Assembly (NCBI GenBank): GCA_024635755.1
Contig: JAGXIF010000036.1
Span: 119,787 to 183,786 of the forward strand
DNA from: Halothiobacillus sp.
Lineage (GTDB): Bacteria > Pseudomonadota > Gammaproteobacteria > Halothiobacillales > Halothiobacillaceae
Direction: 5' to 3'
DNA: 64,000 bases
A program made the position numbers and the translations under genes. The notes under the pieces were generated by a model that was not told where the DNA came from, did no database searches, and worked only from the letters and a program-made list of their open reading frames with translations. Every line of letters starts with the position of its first letter. Positions within the stretch are counted from its first letter, which is position 1. Shown here piece after piece: positions 17,222 through 25,098 of the stretch.

Positions 17222-19348
17222 ATGGCATTCGACCCCGACAACGAACTGTTGCAGGACTTCCTGATTGAGGCCGGCGAGCTGCTCAATGGCCTGGACGAGC
17301 AACTGATCGAGCTCGAGCAGTCGCCCGACGACGCGGACCGGCTCAACTCGGTGTTCCGGGCGTTTCACACCATCAAGGGTGGCGCCGGCTTTCTCGAAGT
17401 CCATCCATTGGTCGAGATCTGCCATGGTGCCGAGGACACCTTCAACCTGCTGCGCAATCATGAGATCGGCATGAACAGCCGGATCATGGACGTCATGCTG
17501 CAGGTGATCGACTCGCTCAATGGCATGTTCGACCAGTTGCGTGCCGGCGAATATCCCGAGGCCGTGTCACCGGCCTTCCTCAAGGAAATCGAGGCGCTTG
17601 CGCGTCCCGAGGCAGCGGCACCCGCGGCAGCGCAAGCCGAGCCCGAGCCGAAGCAATCCGCGCCGGCCGCCGATACGCCCGTGGCCACCGAGGACGATGC
17701 CTTCGACCGCATGCTGGCCGATCTCGATGCCGCCGAGGAAGGGGCGAGCCCCGCTCCCGCACAGGCATCGAACGCCGGCGACGATGACCTGATTACCGAC
17801 GACGAATTCGAAAACCTGCTCGACGAGTTGCACGGCAAGGGTCAGTTCCAGACGCCCCAAGCCAGCCCGGATCAGGCCAGCCCGGAGGCCGAAAAGGCCG
17901 CCTCGTCGGCCGCCGACTCCGACGAGATCACCGACGAGGAATTCGAGGCGGTGCTCGACGAGTTGTATGGCAAGGGTAAGTCCCCCACGTCCGGCGGCGA
18001 GTCGGAAGCGGCGCCGGCCAGCGATGCGCCCCCGAAGTCGGCGTCCCAGCCCCAGGCCGCAGCCAAGGCGGCTCCCAAGGCTGCCGCCGGCCCGGAAAAG
18101 AAGGCCGAGCCGGCCGCCAAGCCGAAGTCGCCCGAGGCACACAAGCCGCCAGTCGAAACCACCGTGCGTGTGGATACCGAGCGGCTCGACAGCATCATGA
18201 ACCTGGTGGGAGAGCTGGTGCTGGTGCGCAACCGCATGAACACCCTCAAGTCGACCTTCGAGAACGAGGAGATATCCTCGGTGATCGCCACGCTCGACAT
18301 GGTCACCTCCGATCTGCAGGGGGCGGTGATGAAGACCCGCATGCAGCCGGTCAAGAAGGTATTCGGCCGCTTCCCGCGCGTGGTTCGCGATACCGCGCGC
18401 ACCCTGGGCAAGGAGGTCAACCTGGAGCTCGAGGGCGAGGACACCGATCTGGACAAGAACCTGGTCGAGGCGCTGGCCGACCCGCTGATCCATTTGGTGC
18501 GCAATGCCGTCGACCACGGTATCGAGATGCCCGACGCGCGCGAACAGGCCGGCAAGCCCCGCGCGGGCACGGTGCTGCTGTCGGCGGCCCAGGAAGGCGA
18601 CCACATCCGCCTGTCTATCCGTGACGACGGATCGGGGATGGATGCCGAGGTCCTGCGTCGCAAGGGCGTGGACAAGGGCATCGTCGACCCGGACGCTGCC
18701 GAGCGGCTGACCGACCAGGAGTGCTTCGAGCTGATCCTTCACCCCGGTTTTTCCACCAAGGAGCAGATCTCGGACATTTCCGGGCGCGGCGTGGGCATGG
18801 ATGTGGTCAAGACGGCGATCACCAAGCTGTCGGGGACCATCAGCATCGATTCGAGCATGGGCGAGGGCACCCAGATCAACATCAAGGTGCCGCTGACCCT
18901 GGCGATCCTGCCGACCCTGATGGTGATCGTCAGCGGCCGCAAGTACGCCGTGCCGCTCTCCGTGGTCAACGAGATCTTCGAGATGGCCGACAAGGAGGTC
19001 AACGTGGTCGACGGCCAGGCGACCATCACGGTCCGGGACCGCGCCGTGCCCCTGTTCCGCATGACCGACTGGCTCGGCCTGCGGGGCGAGCCACCCGGTC
19101 AGCGTTCCGAGACCGACCAGGTGGTCATGGTTCAGCATGGCGCGCAACTGATGGCCCTGGTGGTCGATTCGGTCATCGGCCAGGAAGAGGTGGTGATCAA
19201 GCCGCTGGGCGAGCTGCTGCGGATCGTGGAAGGCTTTGCCGGCGCGACCATCACCGGTGACGGCCATATCGCGCTGATCCTCGATCTGCCCGGCATGGTG
19301 CGGCGGAATGCCGGCCGCGGCCAGCAACGCCTGCGATCGGTGGCCTGA
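17222..19348 (+). CDS. cheA: Chemotaxis histidine kinase CheA
   Basis: A 708-residue CheA. The HPt domain carries phospho-acceptor His49 in F-H-T-I-K-G-G-A-G-F. A long low-complexity linker (about 125-310) holds three related acidic motifs: D-D-A-F-D-R-M-L-A-D-L (158-168), D-D-E-F-E-N-L-L-D-E-L-H-G-K-G and D-E-E-F-E-A-V-L-D-E-L-Y-G-K-G. Then come the dimerisation helices (from about 313), the ATPase domain (H-L-V-R-N-A-V-D-H-G, D-D-G-S-G-M and G-R-G-V-G-M-D) and the CheW-like regulatory domain. It phosphorylates CheY and CheB. The gap before it (17095-17221) has no convincing promoter. Confidence 0.97.
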   Translation: MAFDPDNELLQDFLIEAGELLNGLDEQLIELEQSPDDADRLNSVFRAFHTIKGGAGFLEVHPLVEICHGAEDTFNLLRNHEIGMNSRIMDVMLQVIDSLNGMFDQLRAGEYPEAVSPAFLKEIEALARPEAAAPAAAQAEPEPKQSAPAADTPVATEDDAFDRMLADLDAAEEGASPAPAQASNAGDDDLITDDEFENLLDELHGKGQFQTPQASPDQASPEAEKAASSAADSDEITDEEFEAVLDELYGKGKSPTSGGESEAAPASDAPPKSASQPQAAAKAAPKAAAGPEKKAEPAAKPKSPEAHKPPVETTVRVDTERLDSIMNLVGELVLVRNRMNTLKSTFENEEISSVIATLDMVTSDLQGAVMKTRMQPVKKVFGRFPRVVRDTARTLGKEVNLELEGEDTDLDKNLVEALADPLIHLVRNAVDHGIEMPDAREQAGKPRAGTVLLSAAQEGDHIRLSIRDDGSGMDAEVLRRKGVDKGIVDPDAAERLTDQECFELILHPGFSTKEQISDISGRGVGMDVVKTAITKLSGTISIDSSMGEGTQINIKVPLTLAILPTLMVIVSGRKYAVPLSVVNEIFEMADKEVNVVDGQATITVRDRAVPLFRMTDWLGLRGEPPGQRSETDQVVMVQHGAQLMALVVDSVIGQEEVVIKPLGELLRIVEGFAGATITGDGHIALILDLPGMVRRNAGRGQQRLRSVA

Positions 19349-19351
19349 TCC

Positions 19352-20440
19352 ATGCCCATTCGCATTCTGATCGTCGATGACTCCCTGTTCTTCCGTCGGG
19401 CGCTGCGAGAGGTGTTCTCCAGCGATCCGCGGCTGGAAGTGGTCGGTGAGGCCTCGAATGGCCGCCAGGCCGTGCTCAAGGCCTGCGAGCTCAAGCCGGA
19501 CATCATGACCATGGATGTCGAGATGCCGATCATGGACGGCATCTCGGCGGTGCGGCGCATCACCGAACGTTGCCCCACGGCGATCCTGATGCTGTCCGCG
19601 TTGACTAAGGCGGGTGCCGAGGCGACCCTCGACGCCCTGGATGCCGGCGCGGTGGATTTCTTCCCGAAGAATGGCGATGACCCGGACGACACCCTGACGC
19701 GCTCGGGGCGCCGACTGTGTTCCCGGGTTCGCATGCTGGCGCTGCGCTCTCAGCGCGAGAGTGGCCGTTCCGCCGGATCGGCCACGGAGAAGACGGCCCC
19801 GCCGCCACGACCCGCCGCGTATTCCGCGGGAACGCGACAGCAACGTGCGGCACCGAGCGGCTTTCTCAGCCGTCAGGGGCTGGTCGTGATCGGTGCATCC
19901 ACCGGCGGGCCGGCGGCCGTGCCGGCCGTGCTGAGCAAGCTGCCGGCCGGATTTCCCCTGCCGATCCTCATTGCCCAGCACATGCCGGGGGCCTTCACCG
20001 GACCGTTTGCCCAGCGTCTCAACGACTCCATGCCCATCGACGTGATCGAGGCCCGGGATGGCGAGATCCTGCGGCCGGGCCTCGGTTATGTGATCCCCGG
20101 CGGCCAACACGGCGAGATTGCCGGACGGCATGGCGCCTACAAGCTCAACCTGCGCGCCCCCGTGGCCGACGAACACTATCGCCCTAGCGTCAGCCTCGCC
20201 CTTTCCTCGGCCGCCCGGGTGGCCGGGGACGATCTGCTGGCGGTCGTTCTCACCGGCATGGGCGATGACGGGGCCGACGGGGCCCGCGACGTGGTGGCGA
20301 AAAAAGGGCACGTCTGGTCCCAGGACCAGGCCAGTTGTGTCATCTACGGCATGCCGGCGGCGATCGCCAAGGCCAACCTGGCGGAAGCTATCCTGCCGCT
20401 GACGCAGATCGGCGCGGCCATCGGAGGAGCATTGCGATGA
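19352..20440 (+). CDS. cheB: Chemoreceptor glutamate methylesterase CheB
   Basis: A 362-residue two-domain protein. The receiver has Asp55 in T-M-D-V-E-M-P. The methylesterase domain has Ser183 in G-A-S-T-G-G-P, His210 in A-Q-H-M-P and the Asp in L-T-G-M-G-D-D-G. It removes methyl groups from chemoreceptors during adaptation. The partner methyltransferase CheR is not in this window. The stop overlaps the next start by four bases. Confidence 0.96.
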   Translation: MPIRILIVDDSLFFRRALREVFSSDPRLEVVGEASNGRQAVLKACELKPDIMTMDVEMPIMDGISAVRRITERCPTAILMLSALTKAGAEATLDALDAGAVDFFPKNGDDPDDTLTRSGRRLCSRVRMLALRSQRESGRSAGSATEKTAPPPRPAAYSAGTRQQRAAPSGFLSRQGLVVIGASTGGPAAVPAVLSKLPAGFPLPILIAQHMPGAFTGPFAQRLNDSMPIDVIEARDGEILRPGLGYVIPGGQHGEIAGRHGAYKLNLRAPVADEHYRPSVSLALSSAARVAGDDLLAVVLTGMGDDGADGARDVVAKKGHVWSQDQASCVIYGMPAAIAKANLAEAILPLTQIGAAIGGALR

Positions 20441-21273
20441 AGATATGGGCAGTCGCCAACCAGAAGGGCGGGGTGGGCAAGACCACCACCAGCGTCTCGC
20501 TCGCCGGTCATCTCGCACGCCAGGGACGCCGTGTCCTGCTGGTCGATCTCGACCCCCACGGCTCGATGACGGTCTACTTCGGCATGGAACCGGAGGCGCC
20601 GGGGGCGAGCGTCTATTCGCTGTTCAAGTCGGCCGCCGACGGCCAGCCTCTCGACCCCACGCGCGTGGTGCATCCTACCTCTTTCGACGGCATCAGCCTG
20701 ATGCCGGCATCGACGGCGCTGGCCACCCTCGATCGCCAGATCGGCATGCGCGATGGCATGGGGCTGGTGCTCAAGCGCGCGATCGAGCGCATCCGCGACG
20801 ACTACGACTACGTGTTGATCGATTGCCCGCCCATCCTGGGCGTGACCATGGTCAATGCGCTTGCGCTGGCCGAGTTCCTGATCGTGCCGGTGCAGACCGA
20901 ATTTCTCGCCCTCAAGGGCCTCGAGCGCATGCTGCGTACGCTGGCCATGGTGCAGCGCTCGCGCCAGCAGCGTCTCGAATACGTGATCCTGCCAACGATG
21001 TTCGACCGTCGCACACGCGCCTCCCACGACACCCTGCGCATCCTGCATGATCGCTACGATGACGATGTCTGGCCGGACGTGATCCCGGTCGATACCCAGT
21101 TCCGCGAAGCCAGTCGTCACGGCAAGCCCCTGCCGTGGATCAACCCGGGCGCGCGCGGTAGCGTGGCGTATGGGGCATTCCTGGAGTGGCTCGAGTCGCA
21201 CGTGGGCGAGGCCGTTCCCGGCATGGGGGCTGTGCCGGCCCCGACCGGCGTTCAGGTCAAGGAGTCTCGCTGA
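20437..21273 (+). CDS. parC: ParA-like ATPase for polar chemotaxis array placement (ParC)
   Basis: A 278-residue ParA/Soj-type ATPase. The Walker A motif N-Q-K-G-G-V-G-K-T-T-T is at about residues 7-17, with D-L-D-P-H-G-S and Walker B-like L-I-D-C-P-P. Orphan ParA proteins encoded next to cheB and cheW in Vibrio and Pseudomonas (ParC) position chemotaxis arrays at the pole; no parB or centromere-like repeats are nearby, which argues against plasmid or chromosome partition. ATG 20437 overlaps the cheB stop. Confidence 0.85.
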   Translation: MKIWAVANQKGGVGKTTTSVSLAGHLARQGRRVLLVDLDPHGSMTVYFGMEPEAPGASVYSLFKSAADGQPLDPTRVVHPTSFDGISLMPASTALATLDRQIGMRDGMGLVLKRAIERIRDDYDYVLIDCPPILGVTMVNALALAEFLIVPVQTEFLALKGLERMLRTLAMVQRSRQQRLEYVILPTMFDRRTRASHDTLRILHDRYDDDVWPDVIPVDTQFREASRHGKPLPWINPGARGSVAYGAFLEWLESHVGEAVPGMGAVPAPTGVQVKESR

Positions 21274-22199
21274 TGGCGATGGAAAAACAGCACGCCGGCG
21301 GACGCCATCCCATGGTGGATCAGGACGCCGCCATCACCGACTATCTGGACGGCCTGTTGCGCGACCCGGATGGCGCCGAGCCGGCCGCGCCCGAGCCGCC
21401 GCGCACCCGCCGGGGCCCCGGCCTGAAGGTGATCAACGTCGCCGAGCCGGTCGAGGACGAGGGCAGCGGCGAGTTTGCCCCGGAACCGATCGATGATGCC
21501 ACCGAGGACGAGTCGCTCCCCGAGGCCACCCCTTCGGTTGCGGCGGAAGCACCGGCGCCGCCATCGGATGCGGCCGTCGTCCCCGAGCCGCCCCCCGTTG
21601 ACGAGCAGGTGGATGGCAAGGCGGACGAGATTACCGACGAGGCACTAGCCACCGCATCGGACAACGCCGACGAGGAAGAGGCGCTACCCGAGACGGTCGC
21701 CGTGGAAGAGGAAATCGTCGAAGAGGCCAGCGAGTCGGATCAGGCAGAAGATCCCGACCAGTCGGAGAGCGCCGAGGAGGCCTCCCGCTGGCGCTGGCTG
21801 CGTGTCGGCGGCATGCTGATGGCGCTACCCGAGGAAGACATCGTTTCGCGTCATCCCGAGCCGGCCCTGGCGCCGGTCCCCGGTGCGCCGGCGCATATCG
21901 CTGGCTCGCTGGAGGTCGATGGGCGTCTGCGGCTGATCCTGTCGCTTTCCGGTCTGACGGGCGCTCGCCCAAGGCCGGATGCGGGCAGAGAAGTGTTCCT
22001 GCTCGGCAAGGGCGGCCTGTGGGGCGTGCTGGGTGAGCCGGTCGAGCAACCGGTCGCGCTGGATGCGGAGGCCGTGGAATGGCGTTCGGACGAACAACGA
22101 CAGGCGCGCCGGGCGTGGCTGGCTGGCACCGCCCCGTCGTCCGGCGTGGCCGTGCTGGATGCGCAGGGACTGAGAGCGGCCTTGAAGAACCGTAACTGA
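21273..22199 (+). CDS. parP: CheW-domain array localisation protein (ParP-like)
   Basis: A 308-residue protein with a long acidic, Ala/Pro-rich, probably disordered N-terminal region (1-165) and a degenerate CheW-like domain (about 168-308, beginning R-W-R-W-L-R-V-G-G-M). In Vibrio and Pseudomonas, ParP links ParC to the CheA array through such a domain. The ATG overlaps the parC stop (TGATG) and AAGGAG lies upstream. The first ~20 residues (D-A-A-I-T-D-Y-L-D-G-L-L) are a short conserved-looking helix. The name rests on context more than on close motif identity. Confidence 0.75.
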   Translation: MAMEKQHAGGRHPMVDQDAAITDYLDGLLRDPDGAEPAAPEPPRTRRGPGLKVINVAEPVEDEGSGEFAPEPIDDATEDESLPEATPSVAAEAPAPPSDAAVVPEPPPVDEQVDGKADEITDEALATASDNADEEEALPETVAVEEEIVEEASESDQAEDPDQSESAEEASRWRWLRVGGMLMALPEEDIVSRHPEPALAPVPGAPAHIAGSLEVDGRLRLILSLSGLTGARPRPDAGREVFLLGKGGLWGVLGEPVEQPVALDAEAVEWRSDEQRQARRAWLAGTAPSSGVAVLDAQGLRAALKNRN

Positions 22200-22240
22200 G
22201 CGGCTGCCGGCCGCCAGGGCAAAAGAACGAGGGTTGAGAG

Positions 22241-22747
22241 ATGACGGAACAAGCGATGCAAAAGCCGCATGCCCCGGAAGAGTACGACGAGGAGTTCGAG
22301 GCGCAGGACAAAGGGCCGCTGTCGCGCTGGGTCAGCTTCACGGTGGACGAGGAGATCTACGCGCTCAACGTTCTGGATGTCCAGGAGGTGCTGCGGGATG
22401 CGGAAATCACGCCGATCCCGGGCGCGCCGGACTCCATCCTCGGCATCATCAACCTGCGTGGCAACGTGGTTACCGTGGTGGATGCGCGCATCTTCTTCGG
22501 CCTTGAGGAAAAGAAATACGACGAGAACAGTCGCGTCATGGTGATCGAGGTGGCATCGGGCGAGATCGTCGGCCTGGTGGTTGACAGCGTCGCCGAGGTG
22601 ATCGCCTTCCCGGAGTCGGTGGTCGATCAGGCGATGATGTCGGTGAACGACGACCGGGCGCGACATATCCTCGGCATCGTGCCCCAGGATGAGAAATTGA
22701 TTATCCTCGTCGACATGAAGAGTCTTTCCGACATCACCGCCACATGA
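22241..22747 (+). CDS. cheW: Chemotaxis coupling protein CheW
   Basis: A 168-residue adaptor that bridges chemoreceptors and CheA. The CheW fold is complete: W-V-S-F-T-V-D-E-E-I-Y-A-L, the segment V-L-R-D-A-E-I-T-P-I-P-G-A-P, and I-N-L-R-G-N-V-V-T-V-V-D. It has a short acidic N-terminal extension. The stop overlaps the start of the DUF2802 gene. It ends the core chemotaxis part of the cluster. Confidence 0.95.
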   Translation: MTEQAMQKPHAPEEYDEEFEAQDKGPLSRWVSFTVDEEIYALNVLDVQEVLRDAEITPIPGAPDSILGIINLRGNVVTVVDARIFFGLEEKKYDENSRVMVIEVASGEIVGLVVDSVAEVIAFPESVVDQAMMSVNDDRARHILGIVPQDEKLIILVDMKSLSDITAT

Positions 22748-23181
22748 TCGTCCCACCGATCTGGGTTGCCGCCGCCGCGTTGATTCTCGCGCTGATCGGC
22801 CTGCTGGTGACGCTCCGCAGTTACCGGGGGTTGCGCCACGCCCAACTGACGCGCGAGCGCTGGTTCCAGCATCAGATGGAGCGGCTGGAGCGCGAGCATC
22901 GCGGTCTGGAGTCTGCCTTGGCTGGTTTCGGCCGCCACCTCGACCAGGTGGATGAGCGCGCCGGTCAACTCGAGGAGCGCGTGACGCAACTCAATGCACG
23001 GATTGATGCGGTGGCCGCCGCGGACGACGACGAGCCCGGGTTCGGGCACGCGTTGCGTCTGGCAGCCCAGGGGCGGGTGAGCGTCGACGAACTGATCGAC
23101 GATTTCGGTCTGTCCGAGAGCGAGGCGCTCCTGCTGATGCGCGTCAACCGTCCCGACGAGGAGCGCACCTCGGGGCGTTGA
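22744..23181 (+). CDS. DUF2802 membrane-anchored coiled-coil protein
   Basis: A 145-residue protein: one N-terminal transmembrane helix (about 4-24), a long coiled coil (about 35-95), and a C-terminal helical domain (about 105-136) with L-R-L-A-A-Q-G-R-V-S-V-D-E-L and L-S-E-S-E-A-L-L-L-M. This layout is that of DUF2802 proteins, which often close flagellar/chemotaxis clusters in Pseudomonas-like bacteria. Function is unknown; the helix-turn-helix-like end could bind a partner rather than DNA. It overlaps cheW by four bases and is the last gene of the block. Confidence 0.75.
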   Translation: MIVPPIWVAAAALILALIGLLVTLRSYRGLRHAQLTRERWFQHQMERLEREHRGLESALAGFGRHLDQVDERAGQLEERVTQLNARIDAVAAADDDEPGFGHALRLAAQGRVSVDELIDDFGLSESEALLLMRVNRPDEERTSGR

Positions 23182-23251
23182 ACGCCCTCCCTCTGTCTGT
23201 GATTCCCCGCCTTTCTCGACTCCCGGTCGATCTGGCCGCCGGCCTCGCGAT

Positions 23252-24106
23252 CTATCCTTCCTGATCCGCCTTCTTGCGGATGCTCTGGCGCAAGGCCTCG
23301 CGAACCGGCGCGGTGTCGGGGCGTTGGCCATGCCAGAGATAGAAGCTCTCGGCCGCCTGTTCGACCAGCATACCCAGCCCGTCGAGCGGTTGCCCGCCGC
23401 GGGCTTCGGCCCACTGCATGAACACGGTCGGCTCGGCACCGTAGGCCATGTCGTAGGCGACGGTGCTCGCGCCCACCACGGTCTCGGGCAGGGGCGGGAG
23501 TTGCGCCGTCAGGCTGGCCGGGGTGGCGTTGATGATCAGGTCGAACAGGCTTTCCTCGATGCCTTCGATCGGACAGCCGGACAGCCGGCATGCGCCCGCC
23601 GCGTCGCTGAACTCATCCACCAGCCCGTAGGCTCGCTCCGGATTGCGGTTGGCGACCAGGATCTCCTGTGGTGCCTGCTCGAGCAGCGGGGCGAGCACGC
23701 CGCGGGTTGCCCCGCCGGCACCCAGGACCAGGATCCGCTTGTCGGCGAGCGTCACGCCATGGAAGGACAGGTCGTTGACCAGCCCGATGCCGTCGGTGTT
23801 GTCGGCGTAGACCGGCTCGTCGGGCGCTGCGGGGAACACCAAGGTGTTCGCCGCCAGGGCCCGCTCGGCCCGCGGGCTGCGCCGGTCGGCGAGATCGAAT
23901 GCCTCGAGCTTGAAAGGGACTGTGACGTTCATCCCCCGGCCGCCGCGCTCGCGGAAGGCATGCACCACCTCCTCGAAGCCGTCGATGGCCGCCCAGATCT
24001 TTTCATAGGTGAGATCGATGCCCAGTTGCCGGGCAAAGCTCTGGTGGATCATGGGAGAGCGCGAATGCTCGATCGGATTGCCGATCACGGCGAAAAGCTG
24101 GGACAT
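23252..24106 (-). CDS. aroE: Shikimate dehydrogenase
   Basis: A 284-residue NADPH-dependent enzyme that reduces 3-dehydroshikimate to shikimate. The N-terminal substrate motif G-N-P-I-E-H-S-R-S-P, the catalytic-Lys segment N-V-T-V-P-F-K, and the nucleotide-binding G-A-G-G-A-T-R-G are all present. It is the last gene of a minus-strand run rpiA to aroE and is convergent with the chemotaxis block. The ATP-grasp gene ends 12 bases before its start, so it is probably co-transcribed with that unrelated triad. Confidence 0.95.
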   Translation of the reverse strand: MSQLFAVIGNPIEHSRSPMIHQSFARQLGIDLTYEKIWAAIDGFEEVVHAFRERGGRGMNVTVPFKLEAFDLADRRSPRAERALAANTLVFPAAPDEPVYADNTDGIGLVNDLSFHGVTLADKRILVLGAGGATRGVLAPLLEQAPQEILVANRNPERAYGLVDEFSDAAGACRLSGCPIEGIEESLFDLIINATPASLTAQLPPLPETVVGASTVAYDMAYGAEPTVFMQWAEARGGQPLDGLGMLVEQAAESFYLWHGQRPDTAPVREALRQSIRKKADQEG

Positions 24107-24117
24107 GATGGTGTCTG

Positions 24118-25098
24118 TCAGAGGTTCATGGGGGCGAGATTCTCACGCGACCAGCTGGCGCGCTCGGCAGCGTCCTCCGGGCGATCCAGGTACTTCATGT
24201 GCCGGTCGATGCGTTCGATACGGTGACGTAATCCCTCACCGTTTGCAACCTGGATGGAAAGGCCCGGGCGGGCATTGAGCTCGAGGATCAGCGGCCCCAG
24301 GTCGCGGTCGAGGACCACGTCCACCCCGATGTAACCCAGGCCGGTGATGTCGCTGCAGGTGGCGGCCATCTCGAGCAATGACTGCCACCCCGGTATCTCC
24401 ACTCCCTGGATGGGCGCGTGGGTATCCGGATGGAGGAGAACCTGCGCGTTGTGGGCCACCCCGTCGAGGGTCCGGCCGAGGGCCATGTCGACGCCTGCCC
24501 CGATGGCGCCCTGATGAAGGTTCGCCTTGCCGTCGGACTGGCTGGTGGGTAGCCGCACCATCGCCATCACCGGGTAGCCCTTGTAGACGATCGTGCGGAT
24601 GTCCGGCACGCCCTGGAAGCTGATCTTCTCGAACAGGGGCGAGAACTTGACCCGGTACTCGATCATCGCCACGTCTGGCCGGCCGCCCAGGCTGTAGGCG
24701 CCGGCGAGGATGTTGGATACGTGCAGCGCGATTGCCTCCATGTCGATCGGTCGGCCCGAGCCCCGTCGGTACACCAGGGGCTGATCGGACTGCTTGCCGT
24801 CGATCACCAGGATGCCGTCGCCGCCGGCACCGTTAGCCGGCTTGATGACGAAATCCTCATGCGGGCCGACCAGTTTCGAGAGGCCCTTGAACTCGTGCGT
24901 GGTGCGGATCACCCCGTAGAGTTCCGGCACTTGTAGGCCCGCCTCGACGGCCAGTTCCTTGCTCAGCAGTTTGTCGTCGACCAGCGGGTAATAGCGCCGC
25001 GCGTTCATCACGGCGATGAACTCGCCATTGCGCTGGTTCATGCCCAGCACCCCGAGTTCGCGCAGTCGGCGGGGCGATATCGGCCAGTTGATGGCCAT
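24118..25098 (-). CDS. ATP-grasp ligase, alpha-L-glutamate ligase-like (RimK-related)
   Basis: A 326-residue ATP-grasp protein. Visible motifs are the ATP-binding D-F-V-I-K-P-A-N-G-A-G-G-D-G and the magnesium-binding L-I-L-E-L-N-A-R-P-G-L. Relatives in databases are called alpha-L-glutamate ligase-like or RimK-related and occur beside an inactive transglutaminase membrane protein and a retropepsin-like zinc-protease family protein, exactly the neighbours here. It is predicted to form an amide bond between an amino acid or peptide and an unknown acceptor. The ATG overlaps the preceding stop by one base. Substrate is unknown. Confidence 0.82.
   Translation of the reverse strand: MAINWPISPRRLRELGVLGMNQRNGEFIAVMNARRYYPLVDDKLLSKELAVEAGLQVPELYGVIRTTHEFKGLSKLVGPHEDFVIKPANGAGGDGILVIDGKQSDQPLVYRRGSGRPIDMEAIALHVSNILAGAYSLGGRPDVAMIEYRVKFSPLFEKISFQGVPDIRTIVYKGYPVMAMVRLPTSQSDGKANLHQGAIGAGVDMALGRTLDGVAHNAQVLLHPDTHAPIQGVEIPGWQSLLEMAATCSDITGLGYIGVDVVLDRDLGPLILELNARPGLSIQVANGEGLRHRIERIDRHMKYLDRPEDAAERASWSRENLAPMNL

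Noticed and set aside
17567..20518. Long open frame antisense to cheA and cheB
   Set aside because: Its His/Arg/Gly-rich composition and position mirror the codon bias of the real genes; such frames arise in high-GC DNA. The same holds for the long antisense frames opposite flhA (10466-13048) and the RND permease (55492-58446).
20437..21273. ParA-like gene as plasmid or chromosome partition system
   Set aside because: No ParB gene or centromere-like repeats adjoin it, and it is embedded between cheB and a CheW-domain gene.
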